Shown: positions 24,938 to 33,988, counted from the first letter of the stretch. The stretch: DNA of 64,000 bases from Streptomyces sp. NRRL WC-3618 (GCF_001280005.1 NZ_LGDW01000489.1:79897-143896), one strand, 5' to 3'. Numbers and translations are program-made. Notes: generated by a model not told the origin, from the sequence alone.

Positions 24938-25399
24938 TCCAGCATCGGATCACGAGTCGTGGGGGAGCGCATGTGGAGGTGGGGGAGACGCGTTGTCAGT
25001 GGTGGCGTGCGTGGAGGAAGGGGAGCGCGGCGTCGAGGTGACATCCGACACTCCTGGCTGAGCCAGCCGAGTCGGCCAAGTGCCGAGGTGCAAATCGGTT
25101 CCTATGCGATCAAAATTTCCGCATTTGTGAATCGTTGGGCAAGCCCGGACCTAGATCAAACGCCAATGAGACCTAAATCTCCTATTTTCTCGCGGAATTT
25201 GGCCGTTACCCTCTACAACTCTGGATCTGAGTCGGCAGTCCTTGTGTGTGGGCGTGTGTGGGCCATGAGGTTCTACGGTGCTCGCGGGTTTGCCGTGACT
25301 GCTGCTGGGCAAGCGTCCGCCGCTCCACCGTCGGCTGCTCTCAACGTTTCCGGGGTGTGGGTGGGGGTACGGAGGGGGGCTTTCCGATGGAGGAATCAG
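24938..25399. other. Divergent promoter region, partly AT-rich
   Basis: About 460 bp between the phosphatase gene and an acyltransferase gene. The part from 25085 to 25220 is markedly AT-richer than the surroundings (runs such as CAAAATTT and CTATTTTC) and probably carries the promoters. No gene with coding bias is visible, although an open frame runs through into the acyltransferase. Confidence 0.5.
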
Positions 25400-26656
25400 G
25401 TGTCGATGCACGGCGCGGACAGTGGGCCGCCGACCGGCGGGAGCGTCGTGGACGGGATGCACAAGGTGATCCCCTCGCCGCGACAGCCCCTCCCGCTCGC
25501 GACGACCGACCAGGCGTCCGGGTCCGCCGTGCCGACGCGGAAGCCCACTCGGGTCGCCGGGAAGCACGCCGCCATCCCGAGACGCGGTGACCGTCGGCTC
25601 TACGCCATCGACGGCCTCCGCCTGCTCGCCGCCCTCTTCGTGGCCGTCCACCACTACGCGGGAACCCGGCGCCTCGACCAGCCGGGCAACGCGATCTGGG
25701 GCCGGTCGGTGTCCGAGATCATGCCGACCTGGTTCCGGTTCTCCGCGTACGGCTGGATCGGCGTCGAGATCTTCTTCGTGATCAGCGGCTTCGTGATCTG
25801 CATGTCGTGCTGGGGCCGCACCCCGCGTCAGTTCTTCACCTCCCGCGTGATCCGGCTCTACCCCGCGTACTGGTTCTCCATAATCTTCACCTCGGCCGCC
25901 CTGGTCGCCCTGCCCGGCGTGTGGGAGCGGGGCCGGGCGCGCGAGGTGCTGATCAACTTCACGATGCTCCAGTCCGGCTCCCGCGTCGGGAACGTCGACG
26001 GCGTGTACTGGACCCTCTGGTCCGAGCTGCGCTTCTACCTCCTCTTCATGGCCGTCGTCGTGACCGGACTCACGTACCGCAAAGTCGTGGTGTTCTGCTG
26101 CCTCTGGGGCGCCGCCTCGATGATCGCCCCCGCCGCCGGCTTCCAGCCCGCGACGCTGATCATCAACCCGGAAGGCTCCTGGTACTTCATCGCGGGCCTC
26201 GCCCTCTACCTCATGCACCGCTTCGGCCCCGACCTGCTGCTGTGGGGCATCCTCGGCCTGTCGTGGATGATGGGCCAACTCGAAATCGGGCATCGCATCG
26301 ACACGATCGAACGGGTCTCCAGCTGGCGCGGAAGCGTGCTGATCTTCACCGTCTTCCTGCTGTTCATGGTCGCCGTCGCCCTCGGCTATACCGACCGCGT
26401 CCGCTGGAAGTGGCTGGTCACGGCGGGTGCGATGACCTACCCGTTCTATCTGATGCACTACGTCGTCGGTACGACGATCATCAGCCGGCTCCGCGACACC
26501 ATGGACCCCCGGCTCCTCATCGTGTCGCTGATCGCAGGCTTCCTGGTGCTGAGCTGGCTGGTGCACAAGCTCGTGGAAGCGCCTCTGGCACGGCTGATGA
26601 AGCGAGGGCTGGACACGTCGTTCGCGCGGCTGCGCAACGCCTCGGCCACGCCCTGA
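25400..26656 (+). CDS. Acyltransferase family 3 membrane protein (second copy)
   Basis: A 418-residue protein from GTG 25400, preceded by GGAGGA at 5 nt. About 65 cytoplasmic residues come before YAIDGLRLLAALFVAVHHYA (conserved R and H). FVISGFVICMSCWGRTPRQF and VIRLYPAYWFSIIFTSAALV follow, then DGVYWTLWSELRFYLLFMAV (WxLxxExxFYL). The end is PFYLMHYVVGTTIISRLRD, a typical last segment. This is the OafA/ExoZ-like subgroup, modifying extracellular polysaccharides. It is distinct in sequence from the copy at 2380-3591, so it is not a recent duplication. Confidence 0.85.
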   Translation: MSMHGADSGPPTGGSVVDGMHKVIPSPRQPLPLATTDQASGSAVPTRKPTRVAGKHAAIPRRGDRRLYAIDGLRLLAALFVAVHHYAGTRRLDQPGNAIWGRSVSEIMPTWFRFSAYGWIGVEIFFVISGFVICMSCWGRTPRQFFTSRVIRLYPAYWFSIIFTSAALVALPGVWERGRAREVLINFTMLQSGSRVGNVDGVYWTLWSELRFYLLFMAVVVTGLTYRKVVVFCCLWGAASMIAPAAGFQPATLIINPEGSWYFIAGLALYLMHRFGPDLLLWGILGLSWMMGQLEIGHRIDTIERVSSWRGSVLIFTVFLLFMVAVALGYTDRVRWKWLVTAGAMTYPFYLMHYVVGTTIISRLRDTMDPRLLIVSLIAGFLVLSWLVHKLVEAPLARLMKRGLDTSFARLRNASATP

Positions 26657-26677
26657 CCGGCCGACCGCCTCTTCGTC

Positions 26678-26711
26678 GAAACCCTGGGTCACCCTCCCGG
26701 CCCGGGGTTTC
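26678..26711. terminator. Hairpin after the acyltransferase gene
   Basis: Arms GAAACCC (26678-26684) and GGGTTTC (26705-26711) enclose a GC-rich 20-nt region that can pair further internally. It is 21 nt after the stop codon. Confidence 0.4.
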
Positions 26712-26811
26712 CTCGTTCCCCGGACAGGCCGACGGACAGTCCAACCCGCGTACACCTCAGGGACGTTGACCCGCACCGGGCGCACCAGCAGAATGAGCCC
26801 CGCGCGTTCAT

Positions 26812-26823
26812 GAGAGCGCTCTC
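26812..26823. promoter_or_regulatory. LacI-type palindromic operator candidate
   Basis: A perfect 12-bp palindrome, GAGAGCGCTCTC, with the central GCGC typical of LacI-family (CebR-like) sites in Streptomyces. It lies 19 nt before the chosen start of a carbohydrate-type exported protein. Confidence 0.45.
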
Positions 26824-26842
26824 GGCCTCGCAGAGGAGACCC

Positions 26843-28297
26843 ATGAACGGCAGGCCCGACAGCTCAGATCCGTCCGACAGCTTCGATCCGTCCGACAGGT
26901 CAGCTGTCCGGAGCCCCGCCCTCAGCCGCCGTATGCTCATCGGCGCCGCCGGCCTCGGTGCCGTGGCGCTCACGGCGGCGGCCTCGGGCCCAGCGGGCGC
27001 CACCGGCACCCTCACCGGCTCCGGGAGTTCCGCGCGGCGCCACGCCCACGCCTTCCTCACCGCCGCCATGGACGCCTACCCCGACCACGGCGACCTCAGC
27101 CTCACCCAGAGTTACACCGACCAGGCGGGCCTGTTCAGCACGGCGTTCACCTACGACAACGCCCTCGCGATCCTCGCCCACCTCGCCACCCGCACCGACA
27201 CGGGCCGGCGCCGGGCCGTCGCCCTCGGGGACGCCCTGCTGTACGCGCAGGCCCACGACCCGGCGTACGACGACGGCAGGCTCCGGCAGGCCTACAACGT
27301 CGGGCCGTACGTCTTCTTCGACGGCGTCGCGCAGCCCGACGGGTTCGTGCGGGCCGACGGCACCGCCAACGTCGGCACCCAGTTCGGGTTCACCGGCACC
27401 GCCGTGGGCGACATGGCCTGGGCCGGGATCGCGCTCGCCGCGCTGGCCCGGCGGACCGGAAAGCGCCGCTTCCTCGACGGTGCCGTACGGATCGGCACCT
27501 GGATCGAGGTGAACGGCCATGCGGACCAGCCCCTGGGCGGCTACCGGTTCGGAGTCGACGGGGCGAACGCGAAACTGCCGTTCAGCTCGACCGAGCACAA
27601 CACCGACCTGGTCGCCCTCTTCGGACAGCTCGCGCTGCTCACCGGGGACCCGGTGTGGCGGCGACGGCGGGCGACGGCGCGGGCGTTCGTCGAGAAGATG
27701 TGGGAGCCGGCCGGCACCTCGGGCGCCGGGTTCTTCTACACGGGCACCAACGACGGTGTGAGCGTCAACAGGTCCCCGATCCCCGAGGACGCCCAGACCT
27801 GGACCCACCTCGCCCTCGGCTCCCGCCGGTACTCCCGTTCACTGGACTGGGCCGCCGCCGAACTGGCGGTCCTGGACCGGTCCGACCGCCCGAACAGCAC
27901 GGTGCCCGCGGGACAGTCGTACGAGGGAGTCACCTTCAGCTCCGCGAGCCCGCTGGCGAACGAGGACGCCCCGATCGCCGAGTTCCAGCCCAGGCCGGAC
28001 CGCAACGGCGTCTGGTTCGAGGGCACCGCGCACCTCGCCCTCGCCCTCCGCGACCGCGCCGGACACGGCGACGAGGCACGCGCCCACCGGCTGGTCGCCT
28101 CCATCGAGCGGGCCCAGGAACTCCTCGGCACCGGCCAGACCGTCGGCACCCGCACCCTGCCCGAACGCGCCGGAGTCGTCTCGGCGAGCAGCCCCCTCGA
28201 CACGGGCTTCGGCTTCGGCTACTACCCGTACCGGCACACGGGCGCGACCGCCTGGTACCTGCTGGCGGCGACCCGAACGAACCCGCTCCGAGCCTGA
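26843..28297 (+). CDS. Tat-exported six-hairpin glycosidase-like protein
   Basis: A 484-residue protein from ATG 26843 (AGAGGAG 4-5 nt upstream; ATG 26810 has no such site). A Ser/Asp-rich N-terminus, SSDPSDSFDPSD, carries a short DNA repeat. A Tat signal follows: SRRMLIGAAGLGAVALTAAA. The mature part looks like an (alpha/alpha)6 barrel: FTYDNALAILAHLATRTDTG, YNVGPYVFFDGVAQPDG, STEHNTDLVALFGQLALLTG, EDAQTWTHLALGSRR. The fold fits glycoside hydrolase or epimerase relatives acting on exported sugars. No gene neighbours name a substrate; a LacI-type site upstream supports a sugar role. Confidence 0.75.
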   Translation: MNGRPDSSDPSDSFDPSDRSAVRSPALSRRMLIGAAGLGAVALTAAASGPAGATGTLTGSGSSARRHAHAFLTAAMDAYPDHGDLSLTQSYTDQAGLFSTAFTYDNALAILAHLATRTDTGRRRAVALGDALLYAQAHDPAYDDGRLRQAYNVGPYVFFDGVAQPDGFVRADGTANVGTQFGFTGTAVGDMAWAGIALAALARRTGKRRFLDGAVRIGTWIEVNGHADQPLGGYRFGVDGANAKLPFSSTEHNTDLVALFGQLALLTGDPVWRRRRATARAFVEKMWEPAGTSGAGFFYTGTNDGVSVNRSPIPEDAQTWTHLALGSRRYSRSLDWAAAELAVLDRSDRPNSTVPAGQSYEGVTFSSASPLANEDAPIAEFQPRPDRNGVWFEGTAHLALALRDRAGHGDEARAHRLVASIERAQELLGTGQTVGTRTLPERAGVVSASSPLDTGFGFGYYPYRHTGATAWYLLAATRTNPLRA

Positions 28298-28310
28298 CGC
28301 CCCCGGACAG

Positions 28311-28845
28311 CTACCTGAACGCGTCGGCTCCCACGTTCTCCGCCCGACCGGCGACACCGGGAGCGGCTGCCCGCGGCCCCGACGGCGAACCGCCCCGTGC
28401 CCCCGCCACCGCGACCCCGAGCCCGGCGACGGCGAGCGCCGCGCCGACCCACAGCGGGGAGACGAAGCCGTACCCGGCGCCGAGGGTGAGGCCGCCGATC
28501 CCGGCGCCGAGCGCGTTGCCGACGTTGAAGGCGGCGATGTCGGCGCCGGAAGCCATGGTGGGCGCGTCCGAGGCGTACTTCATGGCGGCAACGACCCGGC
28601 CGACCATGAGCAGCGAGTACGTCGGGGCGAGGGCGGAGATCAGGTTGCCGACGATGAACAGCGTCATCAGCCCGACGAGAACCTTCTTGCGGTCGAAGCG
28701 GGCGATCGCGGCGGTGAACCCGAGGGCGCCGATCGCGACGCTCAGCGCGTGGCCGGAGATCAGGTATCCGGCCACGGACTCGGAGACGTCGAAGTCGTCC
28801 GCCACCTCGGGCAGCAGTCCTACGATCCCGAACTCCGTGAGGTGG
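28311..28845 (-). pseudogene. MFS transporter remnant (N-terminally and internally deleted)
   Basis: The minus-strand frame preserves transmembrane segments 1-3 (TEFGIVGLLPEVADDFDVSE, RKKVLVGLMTLFIVGNLISA then LAPTYSLLMVGRVVAA). It jumps directly to the family C-terminus, MKYASDAPTMASGADIAAFN then VGNALGAGIGGLTLGAGYGF. Relatives are about 400 residues long, so roughly 200 residues are missing in frame. The true start is also gone: upstream of TEFG the frame runs into sequence complementary to an ArsR stump. It is an AraJ/CynX-like drug or sugar efflux permease in origin. Confidence 0.8.
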
Positions 28846-29012
28846 CCAAGACCGGGCTCGCCCAGTCCACCGTTTCCGCCTCCATGGCCACGCTCGAACG
28901 CGCGGGGCTCGTCCGGTCCACGCGCGTCGGCGAGTGGACCCACTACCGGCGCGACGAGGAACGCATCGCCTGGCTCGTCGAGGAACTGCGCGGCGGCGTA
29001 GGAAACGTGTGA
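28842..29012 (+). pseudogene. ArsR-type regulator remnant
   Basis: Fifty-six residues carry the recognition half of an ArsR winged helix: AKTGLAQSTVSASMATLERA, then GLVRSTRVGEWTHYRRDEER. The first ~45 residues of the usual domain are missing. It starts exactly where the divergent MFS remnant ends, so a single deletion seems to have removed the promoter region and both N-termini of an arsR/MFS pair. Confidence 0.7.
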
Positions 29013-29178
29013 TCGTCCCTACAAGGTCGTCCGGGCATGGCTTCCGGTCCGCTGGGTAGCGTGCACTGAGCTGGGGCCTGGCTCCGATGCACCCCGTAGG
29101 GTGCGGTGCTACGCAGAAGAGACGTACTCAATGCGTACTTAATACATCCTTACTGTAAACGGATAGCATCCGACCGCG

Positions 29179-30111
29179 ATGATGCACGTCGGTGGCCGGA
29201 ACGAGGTGGGTCTGGTGGGTGGCATGGCGGTGGAGCCGCGTATCGCGGTGGCCGTGGTGACCATGGGAAACCGGCCCGTCGCGCTCAACGCGCTGCTGGA
29301 GTCGATCGCCAAGCAGGACCTCGCCCCCGACCGGATCGTGCTGGTCGGCAACGGCTGTCCGCTGCCCCAACTCCCCGGCCTCTCCGGCGAGGTCACCACC
29401 ATCGAGGTCGACGAGAACCTCGGCTGCCCGGGCGGCCGCAACGTGGCCCTGGCCCGCCTGCGGGAGTTCGGCGACATCGACGTCGTGGTCGACCTCGACG
29501 ACGACGGCCTGCTCATCGACCCCGATGTGCTCAGCCGCGTACGGGACCTGTACGCCGCCGACCCCCGGCTCGGTATCGTCGGCTTCCGCATCGCCGACGA
29601 GAACGGGGTGACCCAGCGCCGGCACGTACCCCGGCCCGGCGCCGGCGACCCGATGCTCGGCGGATACGTCACCCAGTTCCTCGGCGGCGGCCACGCCCTG
29701 CGCATGACGATGCTCGACGAGACCGGCGACTGGCCCGCCGCCTTCTTCTTCGCCCACGAGGAGACCGACCTCGCCTGGCGGGCCGTCGACGCCGGCTGGA
29801 AGATCCTCTACGAACCGCGTCTTCTGCTGCGCCACCCCAGCACCTCGCCCGCCCGGCACGCCATCTACCACCGGGTCACCGCCCGCAACCGGGTCTGGCT
29901 GGCCCGCCGCAGGCTGCCGCTGCCGCTGATCCCGGTGCACCTGGGCGTGTGGCTCGCGATCACCGTCCTGCGCGCCCGCTCCACCGGGGCGCTGCGGGCC
30001 TGGTTCGGCGGCTTCACGGAGGGCCTGCGCGAACCGGCCGGCGAACGCCGCCCGATGCGGTGGAGAACCGTCTGGAAACTGACCCGACTGGGCCGCCCGC
30101 CCATCCTGTGA
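29179..30111 (+). CDS. Family 2 glycosyltransferase
   Basis: A 310-residue protein (ATG 29179, or 29224 as a shorter start just before the fold). The GT-A fold opens with RIAVAVVTMGNRPVALNALL. VDENLGCPGGRNVAL and the metal/nucleotide motif DVVVDLDDDGLLIDPD (DxD type) follow. FFFAHEETDLAWRAVDAGWK is the ED acceptor-site motif. A C-terminal hydrophobic stretch, LIPVHLGVWLAITVL, suggests membrane association. It would transfer a sugar to a lipid or surface glycan. Upstream, GTACTCAAT and GTACTTAAT repeat with an 11-bp period. Confidence 0.85.
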   Translation: MMHVGGRNEVGLVGGMAVEPRIAVAVVTMGNRPVALNALLESIAKQDLAPDRIVLVGNGCPLPQLPGLSGEVTTIEVDENLGCPGGRNVALARLREFGDIDVVVDLDDDGLLIDPDVLSRVRDLYAADPRLGIVGFRIADENGVTQRRHVPRPGAGDPMLGGYVTQFLGGGHALRMTMLDETGDWPAAFFFAHEETDLAWRAVDAGWKILYEPRLLLRHPSTSPARHAIYHRVTARNRVWLARRRLPLPLIPVHLGVWLAITVLRARSTGALRAWFGGFTEGLREPAGERRPMRWRTVWKLTRLGRPPIL

Positions 30112-30153
30112 ACCCCGCGAGCAGTCCCGCGACACAGCACCCACCGCCCCCCC

Positions 30154-31896
30154 TCACTTCGCGTCCGCATAACACTCCACCACCGCCGTACTGAACGGAA
30201 ACCGCACCGGCGTCTCGCCGAACGTCAGCCGCCCCGCCAGTTCCGCCGCCTCCCGGATCGCCGCCACGACCGTCTGCGCCTCCTCCTCGGGACAGTGCAC
30301 GATCACCTCGTCGTGCTGGAAGAAGACCAGCTCGGCCGCCATCCCCGCACAGCTCCGGCGCAACGCGGCGAGCAGCAGCAGCGTCCAGTCGGCGGCGCTG
30401 CCCTGGACGACGAAGTTGCGCGCGAACCGGCCCCGGGCACGGGAGTTGGACGAGGCGTACCCCGGCACCCACTCCTGCGCCCCCGTCCCGCCCGCGCCCC
30501 CGGCGGGGTCGGCGCCGCCCTCGTCCTCCGCGGACGGGATGCCGGCCTCCTCCGCCGAGTCGTCGTCGGTGTCGGCCCGCACCGCCGGCGGACACGTACG
30601 CCCCAGCCAGGTCCGCACGAGCCGCCCCTCCTCTCCCGCGCGCGCCGCCTCGTCCACGTACGCCACCGCCTTCGGGAACCGGCGTCTGAGCGCGGCGAGG
30701 TTCTTGAGGCCGTCGCCGGAGGTCTGCCCGTACACCGCGCCCAGCACGGCGAGCTTGGCCTGTGCCCGGTCGCCGGAGAACGCGCGGTCGGAGACGGACT
30801 GGTAGAGGTCGCTCTCCCGCCCCGCGACCTCCATCAGCCCGGGGTCGCGCGAGATCGCGGCGAGGACCCGCGGCTCCATCTGGTCGGCGTCGGCGACGAC
30901 GAGCCGCCATCCCGGGTCGGCGACCACGGCCCGCCGGATCACCTTGGGGATCTGCAACCCGCCCCCGCCGTTGGTGACCCAGCGCCCGGTGACCGTCCCG
31001 CCCGCGAGGAACTCGGGCCTGAACCGTCCGTCTCGCACCCAGTCCTGGAGCCAGGACCAGCCGTGCGCGACCCAGATCCGATACAGCTTCTTGTACTCGA
31101 TCAGCGGCCGCACCGCCGGATGGTCGATGCTCTCGATCTCCCATCTCCGCGTCGACCGCACCTTGATCCCGGCCCGCGCGAAGGCCTTGACGACTTCGGC
31201 GGGCAGATCCGGCCGCACCCGGTGTCCGAACGCCGCCGACACCTCGTCCGCCAGCTCGGCGAGCCGCCGGGGCTCACCACCGCCCGCGTACCGCTCGCCC
31301 AGCAGTTCGTGGAGCAGGTCGCGATGGACGTCCGCGCGCCAGGGCAGCCCCGCCGCGTTCATCTCGGCGGCCACCAGCATCCCCGCCGACTCGGCCGCCG
31401 TCAGCAGCCGCATCCGGTCCGGATGCGCGGCCCGGTCGTGCCGACGCTGCTGGTCGGCGTACACCTCCAGCAGGTCCGCCAGCGGCACGTGCACCGGCCC
31501 CGGCTCGAAGAGCGGCGACTGCGCGCCGGGTTCGGCGGACCGCTGCGGCGGATCCGGCGGTACGGGGCCACCGCGCAGCCGGGCGAGCGCCGCCGCCGCG
31601 GACCGGGGCTCGCCGAGCCGCCCCTCGTGCCCGAGCAGCAGCGTCTCGGCGTCCTCGATGTCGTAGCACCGCTCGACTCGCACCCCCGTGGCGAGCAGTC
31701 GCGGATAGACCTCGGCGGTGGACCGCCACACCCACCGCGTGACCTCCGGCCGGCCCCGGACCGCCGCGCCGAGATCCCCCTCCCGGCGCACCGGCCCGGC
31801 GGGCAGCCCGTCCGGACCGAGGGGGGCGATCTCCACGCCACCGTCCTCGGCCGGAGCGAGCGCCCACCGCTCGGCCGTCTCCGCCACGCCTGCCAT
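30154..31896 (-). CDS. Bifunctional 3'-5' exonuclease/DNA polymerase (PolA-like)
   Basis: A 580-residue protein (ATG 31896; a TTG at 31926 in frame would add 10 residues). The C-terminal half is family A polymerase: FLAGGTVTGRWVTNGGGGLQ, RLVVADADQMEPRVLAAISR (motif A), AQAKLAVLGAVYGQTSGDGL (finger motif B) and LVFFQHDEVIVHC (motif C, HDE). The N-terminal half is a degenerate exonuclease-like region. No 5' nuclease domain exists. It is shorter than housekeeping PolA (about 900) and matches the second PolA-like protein common in Streptomyces. An insert of about 50 acidic residues (DTDDDSAEEAGIPSAEDEGG) is at about 420-470. Confidence 0.88.
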   Translation of the reverse strand: MAGVAETAERWALAPAEDGGVEIAPLGPDGLPAGPVRREGDLGAAVRGRPEVTRWVWRSTAEVYPRLLATGVRVERCYDIEDAETLLLGHEGRLGEPRSAAAALARLRGGPVPPDPPQRSAEPGAQSPLFEPGPVHVPLADLLEVYADQQRRHDRAAHPDRMRLLTAAESAGMLVAAEMNAAGLPWRADVHRDLLHELLGERYAGGGEPRRLAELADEVSAAFGHRVRPDLPAEVVKAFARAGIKVRSTRRWEIESIDHPAVRPLIEYKKLYRIWVAHGWSWLQDWVRDGRFRPEFLAGGTVTGRWVTNGGGGLQIPKVIRRAVVADPGWRLVVADADQMEPRVLAAISRDPGLMEVAGRESDLYQSVSDRAFSGDRAQAKLAVLGAVYGQTSGDGLKNLAALRRRFPKAVAYVDEAARAGEEGRLVRTWLGRTCPPAVRADTDDDSAEEAGIPSAEDEGGADPAGGAGGTGAQEWVPGYASSNSRARGRFARNFVVQGSAADWTLLLLAALRRSCAGMAAELVFFQHDEVIVHCPEEEAQTVVAAIREAAELAGRLTFGETPVRFPFSTAVVECYADAK

Positions 31897-31984
31897 GTCC
31901 GAGAGTGTGGCAGGGGGGTCTGACAATGCCCCCGAACAGCCCCCCTGACCAGCGCTTTTCGACCCTGCCCCGGCAGAGTCGCTG

Positions 31985-32719
31985 TCAGCCCTTCTCCTCG
32001 AACCCCGCCGTGATCTTGGCGAGGGCCGTGGTGACGTAGTCCTCCGTCGCCGGCTTGGTGAGGCCGAGGCCGGAGAGGAGTCCTTCGCCGTTCTCGAACT
32101 CCAGCAGGGCGAGCAGGATGTGCTCGGTACCGACGTAGTTGTGGCCCAGCCGCAGGGCCTCGCGGAAGGTGAGTTCGAGGGATTTCTTCGTGTCGGCGTC
32201 GAAGGGGATCAGGGCGGGGACGCTCTCGCTGCTCGGCGGGAGGCCGGCGGTCGCGGCCTCGCGCACGCTGTCCAGGGAGACGCCCTGCGCGGTGATCGCC
32301 TTCGTCCCGAGGCTCTCCGGCTCGGCGAGGAGGCCGAGAATCAGGTGCTCGGTGCGGATCTGGTCGTTGCCGGCGGCCCTGGCCCCTTCCTGGGAGACCA
32401 CCACCACGTTCCTGGCCCGTGGCGTGAAGCGGCTGAAGCCCTGGCTCGGGTCGAGGTCCGACTCGGCCTTCGGCACGAACCGCTTCTGCGCGGCCTGCCG
32501 GGTGACGCCCATGCTCCTGCCGATGTCGGTCCAGGAGGCACCGGAACGCCGTGCCTGGTCCACGAAGTGGCCGATCAGATGGTCCGCCACCTCGCCGAGG
32601 TGATCAGCCGCGATCACCGCGTCCTGGAGCTGCTCGAGAGCGTCGGTGTGCACTTTCTTGATGGCCTCGATGAGGTCGTCGAGGCGTACGGAGGCCCTGA
32701 CGGGCTGATTGGTCGTCAT
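31985..32719 (-). CDS. Clp N-terminal domain protein with HTH segment
   Basis: A 244-residue protein. The first ~80 residues include a helix-turn-helix-like SGASWTDIGRSMGVTRQAAQ. Two ClpA/C N-terminal repeats follow: FTPRARNVVVVSQEGARAAG with RTEHLILGLLAEPES, and TFREALRLGHNYVGTEHILL. There is no ATPase domain, so it may be an adaptor or a regulator that senses substrates bound by the Clp-N fold. Two 19-bp palindromes lie directly before the ATG, and the -10 box sits so close that the transcript is probably leaderless. Confidence 0.85.
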   Translation of the reverse strand: MTTNQPVRASVRLDDLIEAIKKVHTDALEQLQDAVIAADHLGEVADHLIGHFVDQARRSGASWTDIGRSMGVTRQAAQKRFVPKAESDLDPSQGFSRFTPRARNVVVVSQEGARAAGNDQIRTEHLILGLLAEPESLGTKAITAQGVSLDSVREAATAGLPPSSESVPALIPFDADTKKSLELTFREALRLGHNYVGTEHILLALLEFENGEGLLSGLGLTKPATEDYVTTALAKITAGFEEKG

Positions 32720-32720
32720 G

Positions 32721-32768
32721 TGTCAACCCTAGGTTGTCAGCAAGAAGGGTGTCAACCCAAAGTTGACA
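32721..32768. promoter_or_regulatory. Twin 19-bp palindromes in the Clp-N/DUF2786 divergent promoter
   Basis: The sites TGTCAACCCTAGGTTGTCA (32721-32739) and TGTCAACCCAAAGTTGACA (32750-32768) are separated by 10 bp. On the minus strand, TTGACA (32755-32750), 18 bp, then TAGGGT (32731-32726) form a promoter whose start would fall at or next to the Clp-N ATG (32719). The palindromes overlap both promoter boxes, so a repressor binding here would control both genes. The HTH-bearing Clp-N protein itself is the natural candidate. Confidence 0.7.
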
Positions 32769-32800
32769 GTTGGGGTCGGTGAACATGGCACGATCGACGG

Positions 32801-33964
32801 GTGACCAGCAGCCCGCCCAGCACAGCCGTCGAACGAGCGTTCCAGGCCGCCCTGTACGCCGACACGGACACCACCCTCGACACCGGCGCGTCCCTGCTCG
32901 CCGCAGACCGGGCCTCGGACGCCGAACTCGCCCGGCGCGGCGAGGAGTTCGTGGCGTCGGCCTGGCGGCGAGGCTGGCAGCCGGCCGATGTCGTACGCCT
33001 CGTACGACGCGAGCTGGACGACGTACATGTACGCCTCGTCTCGACGCTGATCACATCCCAAGCGCCGAACGACCGACCCCGGGGCCCGCGCTGGACGGAC
33101 CAGTTGGCGGACCTCACCGCGACCCCCGCGCCGCCGCGCACGGACCGCTTCACGCACGCGACGACGGTTCTGGAGCTGTACCGCCTGCTACTGACCCTGC
33201 CCACGCTGGAGTCCCTGGACGAGCCGCAGGCCAGGCCGGGGGAGGGCACCCGTCAGGCGCGCCCGGAGTCCCGCATGCTGCCCCGCATCCGCGCGCTGCT
33301 GGCGAAGGCGGAGGCGACCGGATTCCCCGAGGAGGCGGAGGCACTGAGCGCGAAGGCCCAGGAACTGATGGCCCGGCACAGCATCGACGAGGCGCTGCTC
33401 GCGGCCGGCGCCCCGGCACCCGACGCCCCGCGCGCGCGGCGCCTCGGTGTGGACGCCCCGTACGAGGAGGCGAAGGCGGTCCTCCTGCACGCGGTGGCCG
33501 ACGCGAACCGCTGCAAAGCGGTGTGGAACGAGGCCCTGGGCTTCTCCACGGTGGTGGGTTTCGAACCCGACCTGGAGACGGTGGAACTCCTCTACACGTC
33601 CCTGCTCGTCCAGGCCACGACGGCGATGACCAAGGCGGAGGCCGCCCAACGGGCGAACGGCCGCAAGCGGACCAAGACCTTCCGTCAGTCCTTCCTGGCC
33701 GCCTATGCCCACAAGACAGGCGCCCGCCTGGCGGCCGCTGCGGCAGCGGAGACGGCGGACGCGGCAGCGACGCGGACCTCGGCTGCCCTGCTCCCGGTCC
33801 TGGCCACCCGGGACCTCGCGGTGACCGCCCACCTGGACGAGATGTTCCCCACGACCACGACGACGCGCCTGCGGGGCGTCACGGACGAGGCGGGCTGGAC
33901 GGAGGGCACAGCGGCAGCCGACCGGGCGGCCCTGCACGCCCGGCCCCGCCTCCCGGACGCCTGA
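32801..33964 (+). CDS. DUF2786 domain protein
   Basis: A 387-residue protein from GTG 32801. The DUF2786 core is RMLPRIRALLAKAEATGFPE, then EAEALSAKAQELMARHSIDE (residues about 158-200). The C-terminal half contains YAHKTGARLAAAAAA and a helical region. Many family members occur near toprim or SprT-like proteins. Function unknown. It is divergent from the Clp-N gene and shares its palindromic control region. Confidence 0.85.
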   Translation: MTSSPPSTAVERAFQAALYADTDTTLDTGASLLAADRASDAELARRGEEFVASAWRRGWQPADVVRLVRRELDDVHVRLVSTLITSQAPNDRPRGPRWTDQLADLTATPAPPRTDRFTHATTVLELYRLLLTLPTLESLDEPQARPGEGTRQARPESRMLPRIRALLAKAEATGFPEEAEALSAKAQELMARHSIDEALLAAGAPAPDAPRARRLGVDAPYEEAKAVLLHAVADANRCKAVWNEALGFSTVVGFEPDLETVELLYTSLLVQATTAMTKAEAAQRANGRKRTKTFRQSFLAAYAHKTGARLAAAAAAETADAAATRTSAALLPVLATRDLAVTAHLDEMFPTTTTTRLRGVTDEAGWTEGTAAADRAALHARPRLPDA

Positions 33965-33988
33965 CGCGTACGGCTGGCTCCTCGACCG

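Noticed and set aside
24539..25399. Long N-terminal extension of the second acyltransferase
   Set aside because: The frame is open far upstream, but GGAGGA before GTG 25400 and the loss of coding bias upstream set the start there.
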